Shown: one piece after another, positions 21,720-32,554 of the stretch
Numbering within the stretch: the stretch's first letter is position 1
Layout: every line of letters starts with the position of its first letter
Assembly (NCBI RefSeq): GCF_004011695.2
Contig: NC_082410.1
Coordinates: 682,001 to 746,000 of the forward strand
DNA from: Ascochyta rabiei
Lineage: Eukaryota > Ascomycota > Dothideomycetes > Pleosporales > Didymellaceae
Reading direction: 5' to 3'
Length of the DNA: 64,000 nt
Translations under genes and position numbers: made by a program
The notes under the pieces: generated by a model
What the model was told of the DNA's origin: nothing
The model's database searches: none
What the model saw: the letters and a program-made list of their open reading frames with translations, nothing else

Positions 21720-22512
21720 ATGCTCTTCCAGGCCACCATTCTTGCTCTTCTGGCTTCGGTCTCCCTCGTTACAGCCTTGCCCGGTGGAGACACCAAGACC
21801 AAGACCAAGACCAAGACAGACACTAAGACCGAGTCCAAATGCTCTGCTGGTAAGGCTGGCGATTTACGTGCTCAGCCTTGGGGGGGAAATCGCTGACCAC
21901 GACGCAGTCTACAGTACCAAGACCTACCCTGGAGAGAAGGAAACCACCTACCTTTACACCAAGACCGAAGTCGTTCCCTACACCACCGTCACCACCAAAC
22001 TCTCAACCTCCTCCTCACCGTACCCCTTCACCAACACCAACGTCGTAACCACGGCAAGTCCTCCCCACCACCTCTTCCGCTACAGGACTAACAGCCCTAG
22101 ACCAAGTCTTACTACGAGACCAAGACGTATTACGAGACGGCTCCAGTCGTCGTCACCAGCTACGTGACCAAGACCAAGAGCGATGTCAAGACCAAGACCA
22201 GTGTCGAGACATCCAAGAGCACGTAAGTCCGAACGGCGCTGATCCCCTTGCCCTACGTTGCCATTACGACCCATATCCAAAACCCCTTACTCTTTTTCTA
22301 CTCCATAATTTTCTTCTAATAGCTACTAACAAACCCCAAGCTCCGTCGGCACGACATACAAACCTGTCGTCGGCACAGTGACGTACACGGACGTCGGCAG
22401 CAAGACCAAGACTGACGTCGTCACCAAGACCGACAAGGTCAAGTACACAAAGACCGAGGTGGAGACCAAGACGGCGTGCACGACTAAAGGTGGTTATGGA
22501 GGCGGCTGGTAA
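21720..22512 (+). CDS. small secreted Thr/Lys-rich protein, candidate cell-surface or effector protein
   Basis: Four exons: 21720-21849, 21908-22053, 22101-22222 and 22341-22512, giving 189 residues. No single ORF spans it. The start encodes a clear signal peptide (MLFQATILALLASVSLVTA, then LPGGD). The mature protein is built of TK/TKT dipeptides: DTKTKTKTKTDTKTESK, STKTYPGEKETTYLYTKTE, KSYYETKTYYET, VTKTKSDVKTKTSVET and ending KGGYGGGW. Only two cysteines are seen in the mature part (ESKCSAG and TACTTKGG). The second intron most simply uses a GC donor (GCAAGT at 22054) with a CTAAC branch point and CCTAG acceptor; a GTAACC donor nine bases upstream is the alternative. The third intron ends CTACTAAC...CCAAG. 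No family recognised; repeat-rich secreted proteins of this type occur as cell-wall proteins or effectors, which is an inference. Confidence 0.72.
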
Positions 22513-23077
22513 TAGTCGATACCGCGCGTGTGTGGCGTGGCGTAGCACCGAGTGTTGCGAGAGACGGTGCACAGGATGTGATGTGGGGGGTTTGGTGCAT
22601 TGGGCCAACTAGGATCGCTCTTTTGTGGCTTTGAGGTGATTGGAATTGGTAGCCATTTCTTAACGAAACCTTCTTTTGAAGAGCTTGTGTGTTTGATGTT
22701 CGATATTCTGCTGTGCCGTGTCGTTGGACGAAGCGTCGAGAAGCTTGTTTATGTACAGCCAACCGTGCATCCTCTTCCCAAGCCTCCCTATCACCTGCCA
22801 TGCTCTTTCCTGTTCGTCCGTTCTTTGGCTCTGGCTCTGGCGCAGGGGTACAGGAGCCTCACAGCTGAGGGTGTGAGGGTACAGGGCCAACATTGACGGG
22901 CATCCGTCTTTTCGTTTCCATCACCCATTTTGCATCAACTTGGCCAAGCGCATCCGTCTTGCATTCGCACCCATCCACATGTTCTACGCTAAAGAACAAC
23001 ACTCAAGGCCGGGTATCGTACTGCCATTCAACGCCTTGCTATGCTCCCTTCTACAGACACGGACACACGAAACGGCA
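22513..23077. other. convergent intergenic region
   Basis: About 565 bases between the secreted-protein gene (plus) and nudC (minus). No supported gene. Confidence 0.5.
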
Positions 23078-23721
23078 TCAACCCATCTTGACGTTTGAAA
23101 AATCCATCTCCGGATGCTGAGACTTGAACTGCTCGAGAATGTCCAGCTTCTTCTGCTCGTCGCTCGTCGGCTTGCCCATCTCCTTCTGGCGCTGGTCGAA
23201 CATCATCTTCTCGACCATGCCGCGCGTCTCGCCGTCGAGGTCGCCCAGGTTGCTGTTCTCGGGCTGGATCTTGCTGGTGTCGATCTTGGGGGCCGAGGTG
23301 ATGACGTGCGGCCACCACTCCATCTGGTTGACCTTGTCGAGGTGGATTTCAATGTCCTTGCCTGTGGCCGAGGTGCTCAGGGTCCAGGTGGAATCGTCGA
23401 CACGGATGGGGTGGGGGAGCTCGCCCTGGCGCCTGTCAGCGTGACCCTGTATACGAATTGGGGTTTATTTTATTTTTATTTTTAGGGACAACGCACGTCG
23501 ATGACGGGCTCCTGGCCCTTGATGCCAACCTTCAGCGTGTTCCTGCCGATCTTGACGTCCAGATCCTTGCCCTTGTACTTGGACTCGACTGAGACGGTAA
23601 TGTCGAGGTCCTTGATCGTCTGGTCCCACTTGTAAGGCAGCGCAGCCTGCTCGTCCTGCTCCTTTGCCTTTGCCGCGGCATCGAGCTTCTTCTGCTCCTC
23701 GGGCGGCGGTGCGTCTGACAT
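23078..23721 (-). CDS. nudC: nuclear movement protein NudC, CS domain
   Basis: Dynein/dynactin-pathway protein needed for nuclear migration in hyphae, acting as an Hsp90-associated co-chaperone. Two exons on the minus strand, 23721-23497 and 23425-23078, with a 71-bp intron (GTGCGT...GCCAG) that joins PVID to [16 protein letters not shown]. The product is 190 residues. After a charged N-terminal helix ([19 protein letters not shown]), the CS (p23-like) domain spans about 28-120: [48 protein letters not shown]. The C-terminal helix ([31 protein letters not shown]) matches NudC closely. Confidence 0.95.
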
Positions 23722-24158
23722 GGCGGATCGCTGGTGCGGTGTTTGCAGTTGTTTGGCGGGGAAATGCGTGGCAGCGCTCGAAACATGTGGCGGGCGCTCG
23801 GCAGGCGCGTCGTCATAGCGTAGCTGGCAGCTGGCAGCTGGCAGCTGGCAGCTCCTCGCAGTGGGTCCGTCCTCATTCTACGTACCAGCACCCCGGCTAC
23901 ACTAACCACGTATTCTGTGCTGCCGCTGCCCGAACCGCGTATCCCTTTGATTGTCAGCCATTGCTAGCCACGACTCCCGTATTCTTCTCTCGTTTTGTTG
24001 CGCCGGCATGTCGCGATAGACACAGCGGAGCCACCGCAGCCACCGCCGCCAACACGATCGCTGCCGCCGCCGCTGCGAACCAGCAGACGACGACATCACT
24101 TGCGCATCCCCGGCGCCCGGCCCTCGGCACCCCCCGGCTGTAGCATCTGCCGGACCCC
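23722..24158. other. divergent promoter region, nudC / AP180
   Basis: About 440 bases between two divergent genes. It contains four AGCTGGC units (23821-23850) and a GCC/CCG-rich stretch with trinucleotide character near 24030-24075. No gene seen. Confidence 0.55.
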
Positions 24159-26369
24159 ATGGCAAGCTCCTTCGAGAAGAGCGTGAAGGGCGGGACGAAG
24201 ATAAAGGTACCGTTCCCTTCTCGAGCTCTCTGCGCCCACCTACCCATTGCGACACGCTAACCAATGCACACAGCTCGCGGCCCCCAAGTCAAAGTATGTC
24301 GAACACATCCTCGTCGCGACCCATGCAGGCGAAGCCGGCGTCGCTGAGATCTTCCGCGCCCTCACCAACCGCCTGCGCGACTCGACCTGGACCATCGTCT
24401 TCAAGAGCCTGATCATCGTACATCTTATGATTCGCGAGGGCGAACCAGAAGTCACCTTGAAGTACCTGGCGCAAAACCCCCAGCGGAAGCTCGCCATCAA
24501 TTCGTTTACAGAGGGTAAGTGTCGTAGCGAGCATCATGAAGCCTGGGCAGCAGCAGAGTCTATTCGGTCGAGGAGCACGGAGTCATGTTGGTCAAAGTGC
24601 GGATAGACGGCATACCAGACTTGTGCTGACCGAAGCGTAACAGTGCAGACGCAGGGCCACAACATCAGAACCTACACCGAATACCTGCTCCGTAGGGCCA
24701 TCGAGTATGGCGCAACCAAAGTCGACTACGTGCGTGGCGGCGAGGGCCGACTGAAGCGGTTAACGGTCGAGAAAGGTCTTCTCCGAGAGGCAGAAAGCGT
24801 TCAAGAGCAGCTTAGATACCTGCTGAAGTGCCAGGTACGACAGTCGGGCTGAGGGACAATTCCATGCTAACGACTGTGGCAGCCATTCGACGATGAACCT
24901 GAGAATGAGATCACACTGACTGCTTTCCGCTTGCTTACCATGGATCTGTTGGTCTTGTTCCACGTCATGAACGAAGGCACCATCAATGTTCTAGGTAAGA
25001 TCACCACCACTCGAACTGCCCCTGCAATTAAGCTAATCAAGCAGAACATTACTTCGAAATGTCAAAACCTGATGCAACACGCGCCTTGGCCATCTACCGG
25101 ACCTTCGCAAGGCAGACCGAGGCAGTCGTTCAGTATCTCAGCCTGGCTCGCTCGCACGAACACTCAACGAGACTAGAGATACCCAAGATCAAGCATGCTC
25201 CGACAGGTTTGGCGGCATCGTTGGAGGAGTATCTAAACGACAAAGACTTCGAAATAAATCGACGACAGTACATTGCCGAGAAAGAGGCTAAGAAGAATGG
25301 CGGGAAGCCCACCAACGGTGCAAGTAATGGAGCCAGCAAAGCCTCAGAGCCACGATCAACAACATCAAGCCAGCCCAACAGCCAGCCCAACAGCCAGCCG
25401 CAAGCAGCGGCACCACAGACCAATGTCAGTGCGCCTCTTATTGACCTGTTCGCCTCGTTGCAAGACAATCAGCAGACTATGGCTACTCACGCGCCGATAC
25501 AACAACAATTTCCGCAACAGACGGGCTTCGACCAAGCAATCCAACAGCAAGGTTATCAACAGCCGGGTTTCCAGATACCTCAGCAGACCGCAAACGATAT
25601 GGCCTTCAGTCAACAACAGCAGCCGTTCATGCCACAACATACACAGAGCACGAATCCATTCCAGATGCAACAGCAACCGCAACCGCAACTCCAACAGCAG
25701 CAACTTCAGCCACAGTTCACAGGTGCCGGGTTTGGCGGTTACACGCCTCAGCCATTCAGCCCACAAAACAGCCTTGCGCCGATACCTCAAAATGGCGTGC
25801 CAGACTTCTCGCAGCAACAGCAAATGCAGCTTCCTACTATCGCTGAACCGATACAACAACAGCAAACATCCACCAACCCATTCCGCCAGTCTATGCTACC
25901 AAATATGACGGGCGCAGCTGAGCCGAAGCTTCTCAACAACCCCACCGGTGCAAGCTCACCCGGTCGCTCTGCAACGAATCCATTCGCAAAACAGACCACA
26001 GGTTTTCAACAGCAATCCCTACCACCGATGGGGTCGTTGCCGTTCGGCGCCCCGTCATTCCAGCCATCCCCGTTCGCACCGCAACAACAGCAAGCACAGC
26101 CACTCCAGCCTACCCCTACAGGCACAAACCCTTTTGCGAGGAATGCTTCTCCACAGAATGCCACATCTCCACCGGGTGGTCTCTCGGTACATGCAACTGG
26201 AAGTACGAACCCTTTCAGACAAAGCGCATTTGTCAACCAGCAGACCGGGCAAGGCTGGCAGAACACCGGCGGCGGCACGATTGGTGGCGTGAGCATGGAT
26301 CAGGTACCTACCCAAAGTGTGTTCCCACGCCCTGGACAACAACAGCAAACGCAAAACTTTCTCGGTTGA
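24159..26369 (+). CDS. AP180/Yap1801-type clathrin assembly protein (ANTH domain)
   Basis: Endocytic adaptor that binds PI(4,5)P2 through its ANTH domain and recruits clathrin and EH-domain proteins. Five exons: 24159-24206, 24274-24514, 24644-24834, 24883-24994 and 25045-26369; 638 residues. The ANTH domain covers about 1-270: MASSFEKSVKGGTKIK, KSKYVEHILVATH, STWTIVFKSLIIVHLMIREG, RTYTEYLLRRAIEYG, LDLLVLFHVMNEGTINVL-type helix and RTFARQTEAVVQYL. Between about 330 and 350 is a clathrin-box-like LIDLFASL. The C-terminal half is Gln/Pro-rich and holds at least five NPF motifs (TNPFQMQ, TNPFRQS, TNPFAKQ, TNPFARN, TNPFRQS), ligands for EH domains. All four introns are GT-AG and 48-129 bp. Confidence 0.95.
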
Positions 26370-27448
26370 TCACGGGAATGTGATGTGGTTGTTCTGCGAT
26401 GGGATAGTAATGCGGTCATGTGATTGGATTCACTATGGCTTGGAGCTCATGGGACTACCTTGCTACGGCGGGTAGGGCGTTGGTTTTCGCAATCGTTTTC
26501 TCTTTTGTTGGGTTTGAGGATATACCTGCACCGAATCGTAACAACACGGAATGTGCCGGGGTAGAGAGAAGTCGACAGGAAGAGTGCACACGGTACAGCA
26601 GCATGAGCTTATGGGTGGACTCCTTTGTAAGTCTAGTTGGTTATGCAAGGGCCGGTCTGCGAGAGACCCGAGTTGATGAATATAATATTGATACCGCAGC
26701 ATTTCACCGAGTCACCGAAGCCCGGAAAAAGGTGCAACTGACCAAGTATGCGGCTCTGCTCGAAAGGTGGCGACCGCATCCACCGCGAATAGTAAGTCCA
26801 GCAGGCACCACACTGCCCACACGTTCCTTGCGCAAACCAGGCGTCCGAAAGACCACCTAACACCCTCCACCTCAAACGGCCCCCAACCCTCCCAAAGTCA
26901 CTGCCACCCGTGGCAACAAGTCACCAGCCCACTTGCCTTCTTCTCCCATAAACCGACTCCATCTCCTGGAAAAACGTCATCGTGACCAGCAACCGCAAGC
27001 CTGGTCAGGCAGCCAACATGTTCGCATGTGCGGTGAAGATGTTCATGTGGTCCTGACCGGCGGGCTGGAGCAGCCAATCACAGTGCGGCAAAGGAGCCTC
27101 AGCCACGCGGCTAAGCCACTGCGGCGCAAAGGCGGTGCTAAAAAGGTGCGTGCTCGGATGGTGCGTGAACGTAGTGCCAGGCAGGTGAGACATGGAGGAA
27201 TATGAGGATATACTGTGTGAGTTTTGCTCGTGTCGTTGTCCTTCAACAGCGTGTGAAGTGTCGAGTATAAGTACCGGTTGTCTGGTACTTTATTCTTTCT
27301 TCATTTCTCTCTACACTACCACTGCTCTATTATTTCTCTCTACACTACCACTGCTCTACTATTGCTCTCTACACTACCACTGCTCTACTACACCTCCTCC
27401 TTCTTACCTTCAACTTGCTATTCAAACTCTACACCACAGCGACACACA
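26370..27448. other. gene-free interval with 29-bp tandem repeat in its 3' end
   Basis: About 1.1 kb downstream of AP180. The ORF at 26420-26860 lacks credible features. The last ~150 bases are pyrimidine-rich and include a three-copy 29-bp repeat listed separately. Confidence 0.5.
27307..27390. repeat. 29-bp tandem repeat, three copies, pyrimidine-rich leader
   Basis: Units start at 27307, 27336 and 27365, each CTCTCTACACTACCACTG followed by CTCTA and an AT-rich spacer, with one or two mismatches between copies. It lies 60 bases upstream of the ATG at 27449, so it is probably in the core promoter or 5' leader of that gene. Confidence 0.92.
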
Positions 27449-28174
27449 ATGTCGTCCTTCCGCTACACGCACACGCGTGAACGCGAACGCGACCGCAACA
27501 CTTCATCTCCACCACCGTCACTCCCCCGCCGCACCTCGTTCAAGCGCCAGCGTCTCTTCTCCTCAGACGACGAAGACGCCGGCTACGACGACTACCCCTA
27601 CGCGGGCAACCACCGGCCCTCGCGCGCCCTAGTCAAGCGCGACCAGCCGACCCAGCTCGAGCGCTGGGGCATCTGGACCGACGCGCGCAAGCAGGAGCGC
27701 TGCGACTCGGCCGCCGAAGATGACGGCGACAGGCGCGAGCCACTGCGGCCACGGGCCAGGACGAGGAAAGTCAGTTTCGCAGCACGCGTCGAGCGGGATG
27801 CGGACGAGGGCGAGGATGAAGAGCGCGCGTTCCGAGTGCAAGTCGCTACGCTCGCTCGCTCGCGGCCTCGACCCGCCTCCCCGCCACCATCGCGTAGACG
27901 GCAGACTGAGTCTGACGATGAGAGGCGGGCCGTGCGCGGCTGGTCTGGTGAGCTGTTTCGGACGAGGGAGAGGTGCGTGAGTGAGGACTATGAGGCGCAC
28001 GAGAGGGCGAGGTCGCGGTCGAGAGAGTGTTGGCACAGGGAGATGGGTTGGTGCGATGATGAGGTGGATCAGAGGGAGACGGAGGTTGAGGCGGAGAGGT
28101 GGGTTACGTGGAGGAGGCTGAAGAGGACGAGGACGGAGGAGCGGAGGCCGTTGGCTGGATGGCGGAGGATGTGA
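27449..28174 (+). CDS. hypothetical Arg/Glu-rich protein
   Basis: Single exon, 241 residues, starting MSSFRYTHTRERERDR. The sequence is dominated by Arg, Glu, Asp and Ser (RERERDR, SSDDEDAGYDDY, ERARSRSRECW) with KVSFAARVERDADEGEDEE in the middle, where KVSFA resembles a PP1-docking RVxF site. The C-terminus (RWVTWRRLKRTRTEERRP) is basic and Trp-containing. No membrane segment or signal peptide. I do not recognise a family; a nuclear protein is a guess from composition. The ATG at 27449 has the context ACACAATGT and follows the pyrimidine-rich leader; an in-frame ATG at 27278 would translate the leader repeat and is unlikely. Confidence 0.6.
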   Translation: MSSFRYTHTRERERDRNTSSPPPSLPRRTSFKRQRLFSSDDEDAGYDDYPYAGNHRPSRALVKRDQPTQLERWGIWTDARKQERCDSAAEDDGDRREPLRPRARTRKVSFAARVERDADEGEDEERAFRVQVATLARSRPRPASPPPSRRRQTESDDERRAVRGWSGELFRTRERCVSEDYEAHERARSRSRECWHREMGWCDDEVDQRETEVEAERWVTWRRLKRTRTEERRPLAGWRRM

Positions 28175-29212
28175 TGAAGTCGTGCTCTTTTTTTGTTCTT
28201 AATCTGGCGTCAGTAGGATGTTGCTGATGATGTGGCACATGAGGCTGGTGTTTGGATAGATGGCTTTGCGTCCTTCGGGCCTTCATTCTTGTCTCTTTTG
28301 CTCTTTCGACAGTTGGCGGTAGCGCAGAATTTAAATACCCCTAATCAAGGAAGCAGATAATAATGGAATACGAATGAAATTGTTAGTGGATTACTTAGTA
28401 CCTTGCCATCTGTTAGACTCGTCACTAGTTCTCAAGATACCGTGCGTGAAGAGTGGTATGTAGCATTTGCTTTACGTTCCAAGTCTCGATAAAAGCGGAA
28501 GAGGAATGATTGGCATTGCGTTTCAAATGTTGATCTTTCGCTGTTCCGTAAAGAAGGAGAAGGTAGATTGCCTTGCAGCTTCAAATGTATACAACGATGA
28601 ATTTTGCGGAGAAGCACCTGCAGGTCCTCTCCGGTCCCTGCGATGCGCATACCACCAACTCCTCTTCAATCCACAATCACTGCAAGGGTGTCGCTTGGGC
28701 AATCCTGTTGTATTGATATATTGGAGGTAATGTACATGGCCCATCCAACTCGTTCGATGGATATCGTATCGTGATCGCGTCGCGCAAAGGCGGCCAAGAC
28801 ACCGTCCAGTTTGATAGTCAGAGATGCCGTAAAGCGTCCGTTCTTGTAACAAGAAGGGTGTGCCGAACGCGGTTGTCATGCACCCCTCCACAACCACCAG
28901 CGGACCGCTTAAGCCCGGTAAGGGGAGAGTTCGAAGGCGGGTGTGGAGGACTGCTCAAATAATACACGCTAGGCTTTCATCATCTGCGAATCGCGTTAGT
29001 ACTTTTAACGGCATAAATGGAGGTGGTGGCTTACAGTAGTTAAACTGGAAGGATGAAGAGGAAACGAAGGTGTGGGATTGCCGAAAGTTTTGTGGCAGCC
29101 GCGCATGGGCCAGGTCTTGGCTCATCCGTGGACTTTTCGAAGTCAGCCAAAAAATCATCAACTTTGAACAACAATTTGGGCATTTTCCCATTGAATTAAC
29201 CGGTGCCTCGAG
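28175..29212. other. gene-free interval upstream of MSD1
   Basis: About 1 kb. ORFs at 28467-28730 (plus) and 28523-28897 (minus) are antisense to each other and neither has family features. Nothing seen. Confidence 0.45.
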
Positions 29213-31403
29213 ATGATTCTGGTGCATGCTTCACGGCATGCTGCAGGTCGCGGCGCATGTCTACGAAGCTCGTACGCTGAGATATCTCGATTTGTTCGAA
29301 CACGCCATCACGGGATCACGTTGGATCGCGCATCACTGTGTTTGAAGAACGCAACGCGCTCTTTTGTGAGCTTGCAGTCTGGTGCACCCACGTTGTCACC
29401 AGAAGAAAAGCTTCGCAAAACATTAGATGATTTCAAAGAATCCAGTATGCGCCTTTCATGAACTCCTAGGTCCTATTACTCACCTGACGCAGCACGGATT
29501 CACTCTTGGAAGCACATTGACGATGCATGGTCAGAACTGCAGGCTGCGAACTTGACTCACAACAGAGCCGGCCGGGACGTCGAGATAGCTGGCTACCTTA
29601 GCACTCGACGAGATGTGAACAAAAAGCTCTCTTTTGCTATGCTGCGCAGCAAAAACCAAACGTGGTGCATTCAAATTGTCTCAACTGGCAATGTGGAAGG
29701 CGAGGAAGCAGAAGCACATGTTCGTCTTAGGACGTTAAGAGAATGGACTCCTGTCGTGGTTCGAGGCAGGCTCCTGGAGAGAAAGCAAGCCAAAGATGAC
29801 ACCTACCTCGGCATAAAATTGATCAACGACCGAGAGATATCGCTGACAAGTATCACTCCTCTGAACGAGATACCGAACGATATCATCATCAAGCAGGATA
29901 CTGTGTTCGGTCCTGAGCAACGGCACCTACAACTACGCACTAACGCAGAACTGCGAAACAACATCATCAAAAGACAGAAAGCTATGCAAAGGGCGCGGCT
30001 AGAGCTAGCTGATAACGGCTGGAGAGAGATTGAGACTCCTATCCTGTTCAAATCTACGCCTGAAGGTGCGCGAGAGTTTCTCGTGCCAACACGGACCAAG
30101 GGGCTGGCATACGCGCTTCCTCAAAGTCCGCAACAGTACAAACAGATTCTCATGGCTTCCGGCTTCACTAGATATTACCAGTTCGCACGTTGCTTCCGCG
30201 ACGAGGACCTGAGAGCCGACCGACAACCGGAGTTCACTCAGCTCGATATGGAGATGTCTTTTGCAGCGGAGGAAGACATCATGGCTGAGATTGAACGGCT
30301 GCTGAGGGCTCTTTGGTACAGAGTATTGAAGCAGAAGACGCCGGAGAAATTTCCGCGAATGACCTACCAGGAAGCCATGGCTTCGTACGGATCAGACAAG
30401 CCGGACCTGCGGTACAACTCGAAGGTGTGTTAAGTGATGTTCTAACATAAGTAGCTCTAACATGTCACAGATTCATTCTATCACCCAGTATCTCCCCGCC
30501 GATCTAATCGGCAAAATCACACCGCTCCAGGACCCTACTGTAGAAGCATTCAAGATCTCAATTTCCTCTGACCCCAAAGTCACACGAAAGTTCATCTCCG
30601 ATTTCCTCGATGGCCCGGACGGCAAAGCATTCCTCGAGAACGCTGACGGTCAACCCGGCGTCTTCGTGGGCGACCTCTCAGCACCCATGCAAGGCCTAGG
30701 ACCACTCGGCTACCAGTATGTTATGGAAGGCCCTGAAGCCCTCGCCATCGAACACGGCGACCTCCTCATCCTCCAAGCACGCCCTACCGCTCCTTTCGCC
30801 GGTGGCTCGACTATGTTAGGCAACCTCCGTCTCGCCCTGCACAAAGCCGCCATCGCCCAAGGCCTCATCGACCCTCCGGATCAGCACGACTACAAATTCG
30901 TCTGGATCCATGACTTCCCTCTCTTCTCGCCCTCAGTCGACTCTGAACCCGGCCAAGGCGGCACCGCAGGCCTCGCATCAACCCACCACCCCTTCACCGC
31001 ACCCAAGACCCCCGCAGACGTCGACCTCCTGCTCACTGCGCCCGAGAAAGCCATCGCAGCACACTACGACATCGTCGTCAACGGCGTCGAGCTAGGCGGC
31101 GGGAGCCGTCGTATCCACAGCGCCGGCGTTCAAGAGTTCATCTTCCGTGACGTGCTGAAGATGAAGCCCGAGCGCGTCGAGGACTTTAGGCACTTGCTCG
31201 ACGTGCTGCGGAGTGGGTGTCCGCCGCACGTGGGCATTGCGCTGGGTTGGGACAGGTTGATGGCGATCATGTGCCACAAGGAGAGTGTGCGCGATGTCAT
31301 TGCATTTCCCAAGAGTGGGCGTGGAGAGGATTTGCTGGTCAAGAGCCCGAATCGGCCGACGGTGGAGCAGTGGGATACGTATGGTTTGCAGGTGAAGGCG
31401 TGA
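29213..31403 (+). CDS. MSD1: mitochondrial aspartyl-tRNA synthetase
   Basis: Charges mitochondrial tRNA-Asp. Three exons: 29213-29444, 29493-30424 and 30471-31403; introns of 48 and 46 bp; 698 residues. The N-terminus (MILVHASRHAAGRGACLRSS onward, no acidic residues until about 70) is a mitochondrial presequence. The anticodon-binding OB domain comes first (VEIAGYLSTRRDVNKKLSF to REISLTSI). The class II core follows: motif 1 region RARLELADNGWREIETPIL, the flipping-loop region EGAREFLVPTR, motif 2 FRDEDLRADRQPEFTQLDME, and motif 3 GIALGWDRLMAI. It contains the bacterial-type insertion between motifs 2 and 3 and the GGGSRRIH substrate loop. It is a bacterial-type AspRS, not the cytosolic eukaryotic one. 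Confidence 0.96.
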
Positions 31404-31978
31404 GATATCTGCAGAAGGGGCGTGGTGTACGAGTATGAATTGTATTTGTTGTACGATAGACAGAGGTTGAAGGTTTGAGATATCTTGTGTAGAATACGTT
31501 GACTAATTATGAACCCTTGACAGAATTTTTCTATTCCTGTGCAACTGCCTCATCGAGCTTATGTCTCACGCTTCACGCTCCACTCCCAGTATAAACAAGC
31601 AGATTCAGACTCCCCCTCACGTCCCCCACAACTCCCTTAGGCGCCAACTCCAAACCCTAGTCTCCATCTCATCCAGCGAGACTCCAACCCTACATCTTGT
31701 ACTCGGACCTTTGGTGCAGTCCAATCTCAGTCGCGTACTCTCGTTGCGGAAGATGGTTGTGAGACACGACATCCTGGTGTCTCGGCGTCGATCATCAACA
31801 CTACACTATCATTTCAGTGATACAGGTGTATATGGCGCCATACAAACAGTCGTAAATAAAGAGCTGATAACGAGACGCCCATCAACAGTCAAGTGGCACT
31901 GTTGTGCAAGGGATATGAGTTTGCATTCCAACTCTTGCCATGTCAGAGCCGCCAACACTTTTCTATCTAATGACTCCC
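31404..31978. other. convergent intergenic region
   Basis: About 575 bases between MSD1 (plus) and the 55-residue gene (minus). A plus-strand ORF at 31561-31998 has no support. Nothing distinctive seen. Confidence 0.45.
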
Positions 31979-32146
31979 TCACACCCCATAACCCATAGCT
32001 CGCAGAATCGCCTTTCCTTCCTCGACGTCATCGTGATTGTAGATTCGTAGTCCGTAAGATAGGAGGAATGCAGGGAAGTTGTCAAAGCCGGCATCCTTCG
32101 CTGCAGCAGTAGTATTTTTGATATCGGACTTGGGCTTGTTCGACAT
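31979..32146 (-). CDS. 55-residue conserved-looking small protein
   Basis: Minus-strand reading frame of 56 codons including stop, too short to be caught by size cut-offs. It starts MSNKPKSDIKNTTAAAKDAG and continues with FDNFPAFLLSYGLRIYNHDD, then EEGKAILRAMGYGV. The second half has the pattern of a compact helical fungal small-protein family (FxxFxxYGLRIxNxDDVxEGKxIL), which I recall only loosely from other ascomycetes. Hydrophilic N-terminus, no signal peptide or membrane segment. The overlapping longer minus ORF (31963-32235) is in another frame and has no such pattern. Function unknown. Confidence 0.6.
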   Translation of the reverse strand: MSNKPKSDIKNTTAAAKDAGFDNFPAFLLSYGLRIYNHDDVEEGKAILRAMGYGV

Positions 32147-32554
32147 AACTGAAGTGTTGATGGTCTTGATGATAGTGAGAGTGTTGATTGAAAGTGATGC
32201 TGAGTGGCAGAAAGGGCGGAGAACATCTTTATCATGCCTGGCGATATGTAATTATGAACGCGGGCCGGTTGATAACTGGCTGACCCAATCTGTCACCCTT
32301 ACTGTCAACTAACCATAGCCAGCCAGTCGGGACCTCTCGCTTGTCTATGACGTGAGTAGCCGTGAGGATCCGGAGTGGGTGCGTACATTTCGCCAGGCAC
32401 CCATGTGTCGGGAGGGGTGTCCCTTGCAGCGTTTGCGCGTGTGCACATGACCGTGAACAAACGCGTCTGTTGGGGTGCTATAATGACACATGTGAATTCG
32501 TCTCTGAAAGCTTTGCGGTACCGGTAAGTTCAGAGTAGCAACGGCACCTCACCT
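32147..32554. other. intergenic region
   Basis: About 400 bases upstream of the 55-residue gene. No gene seen. Confidence 0.45.
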
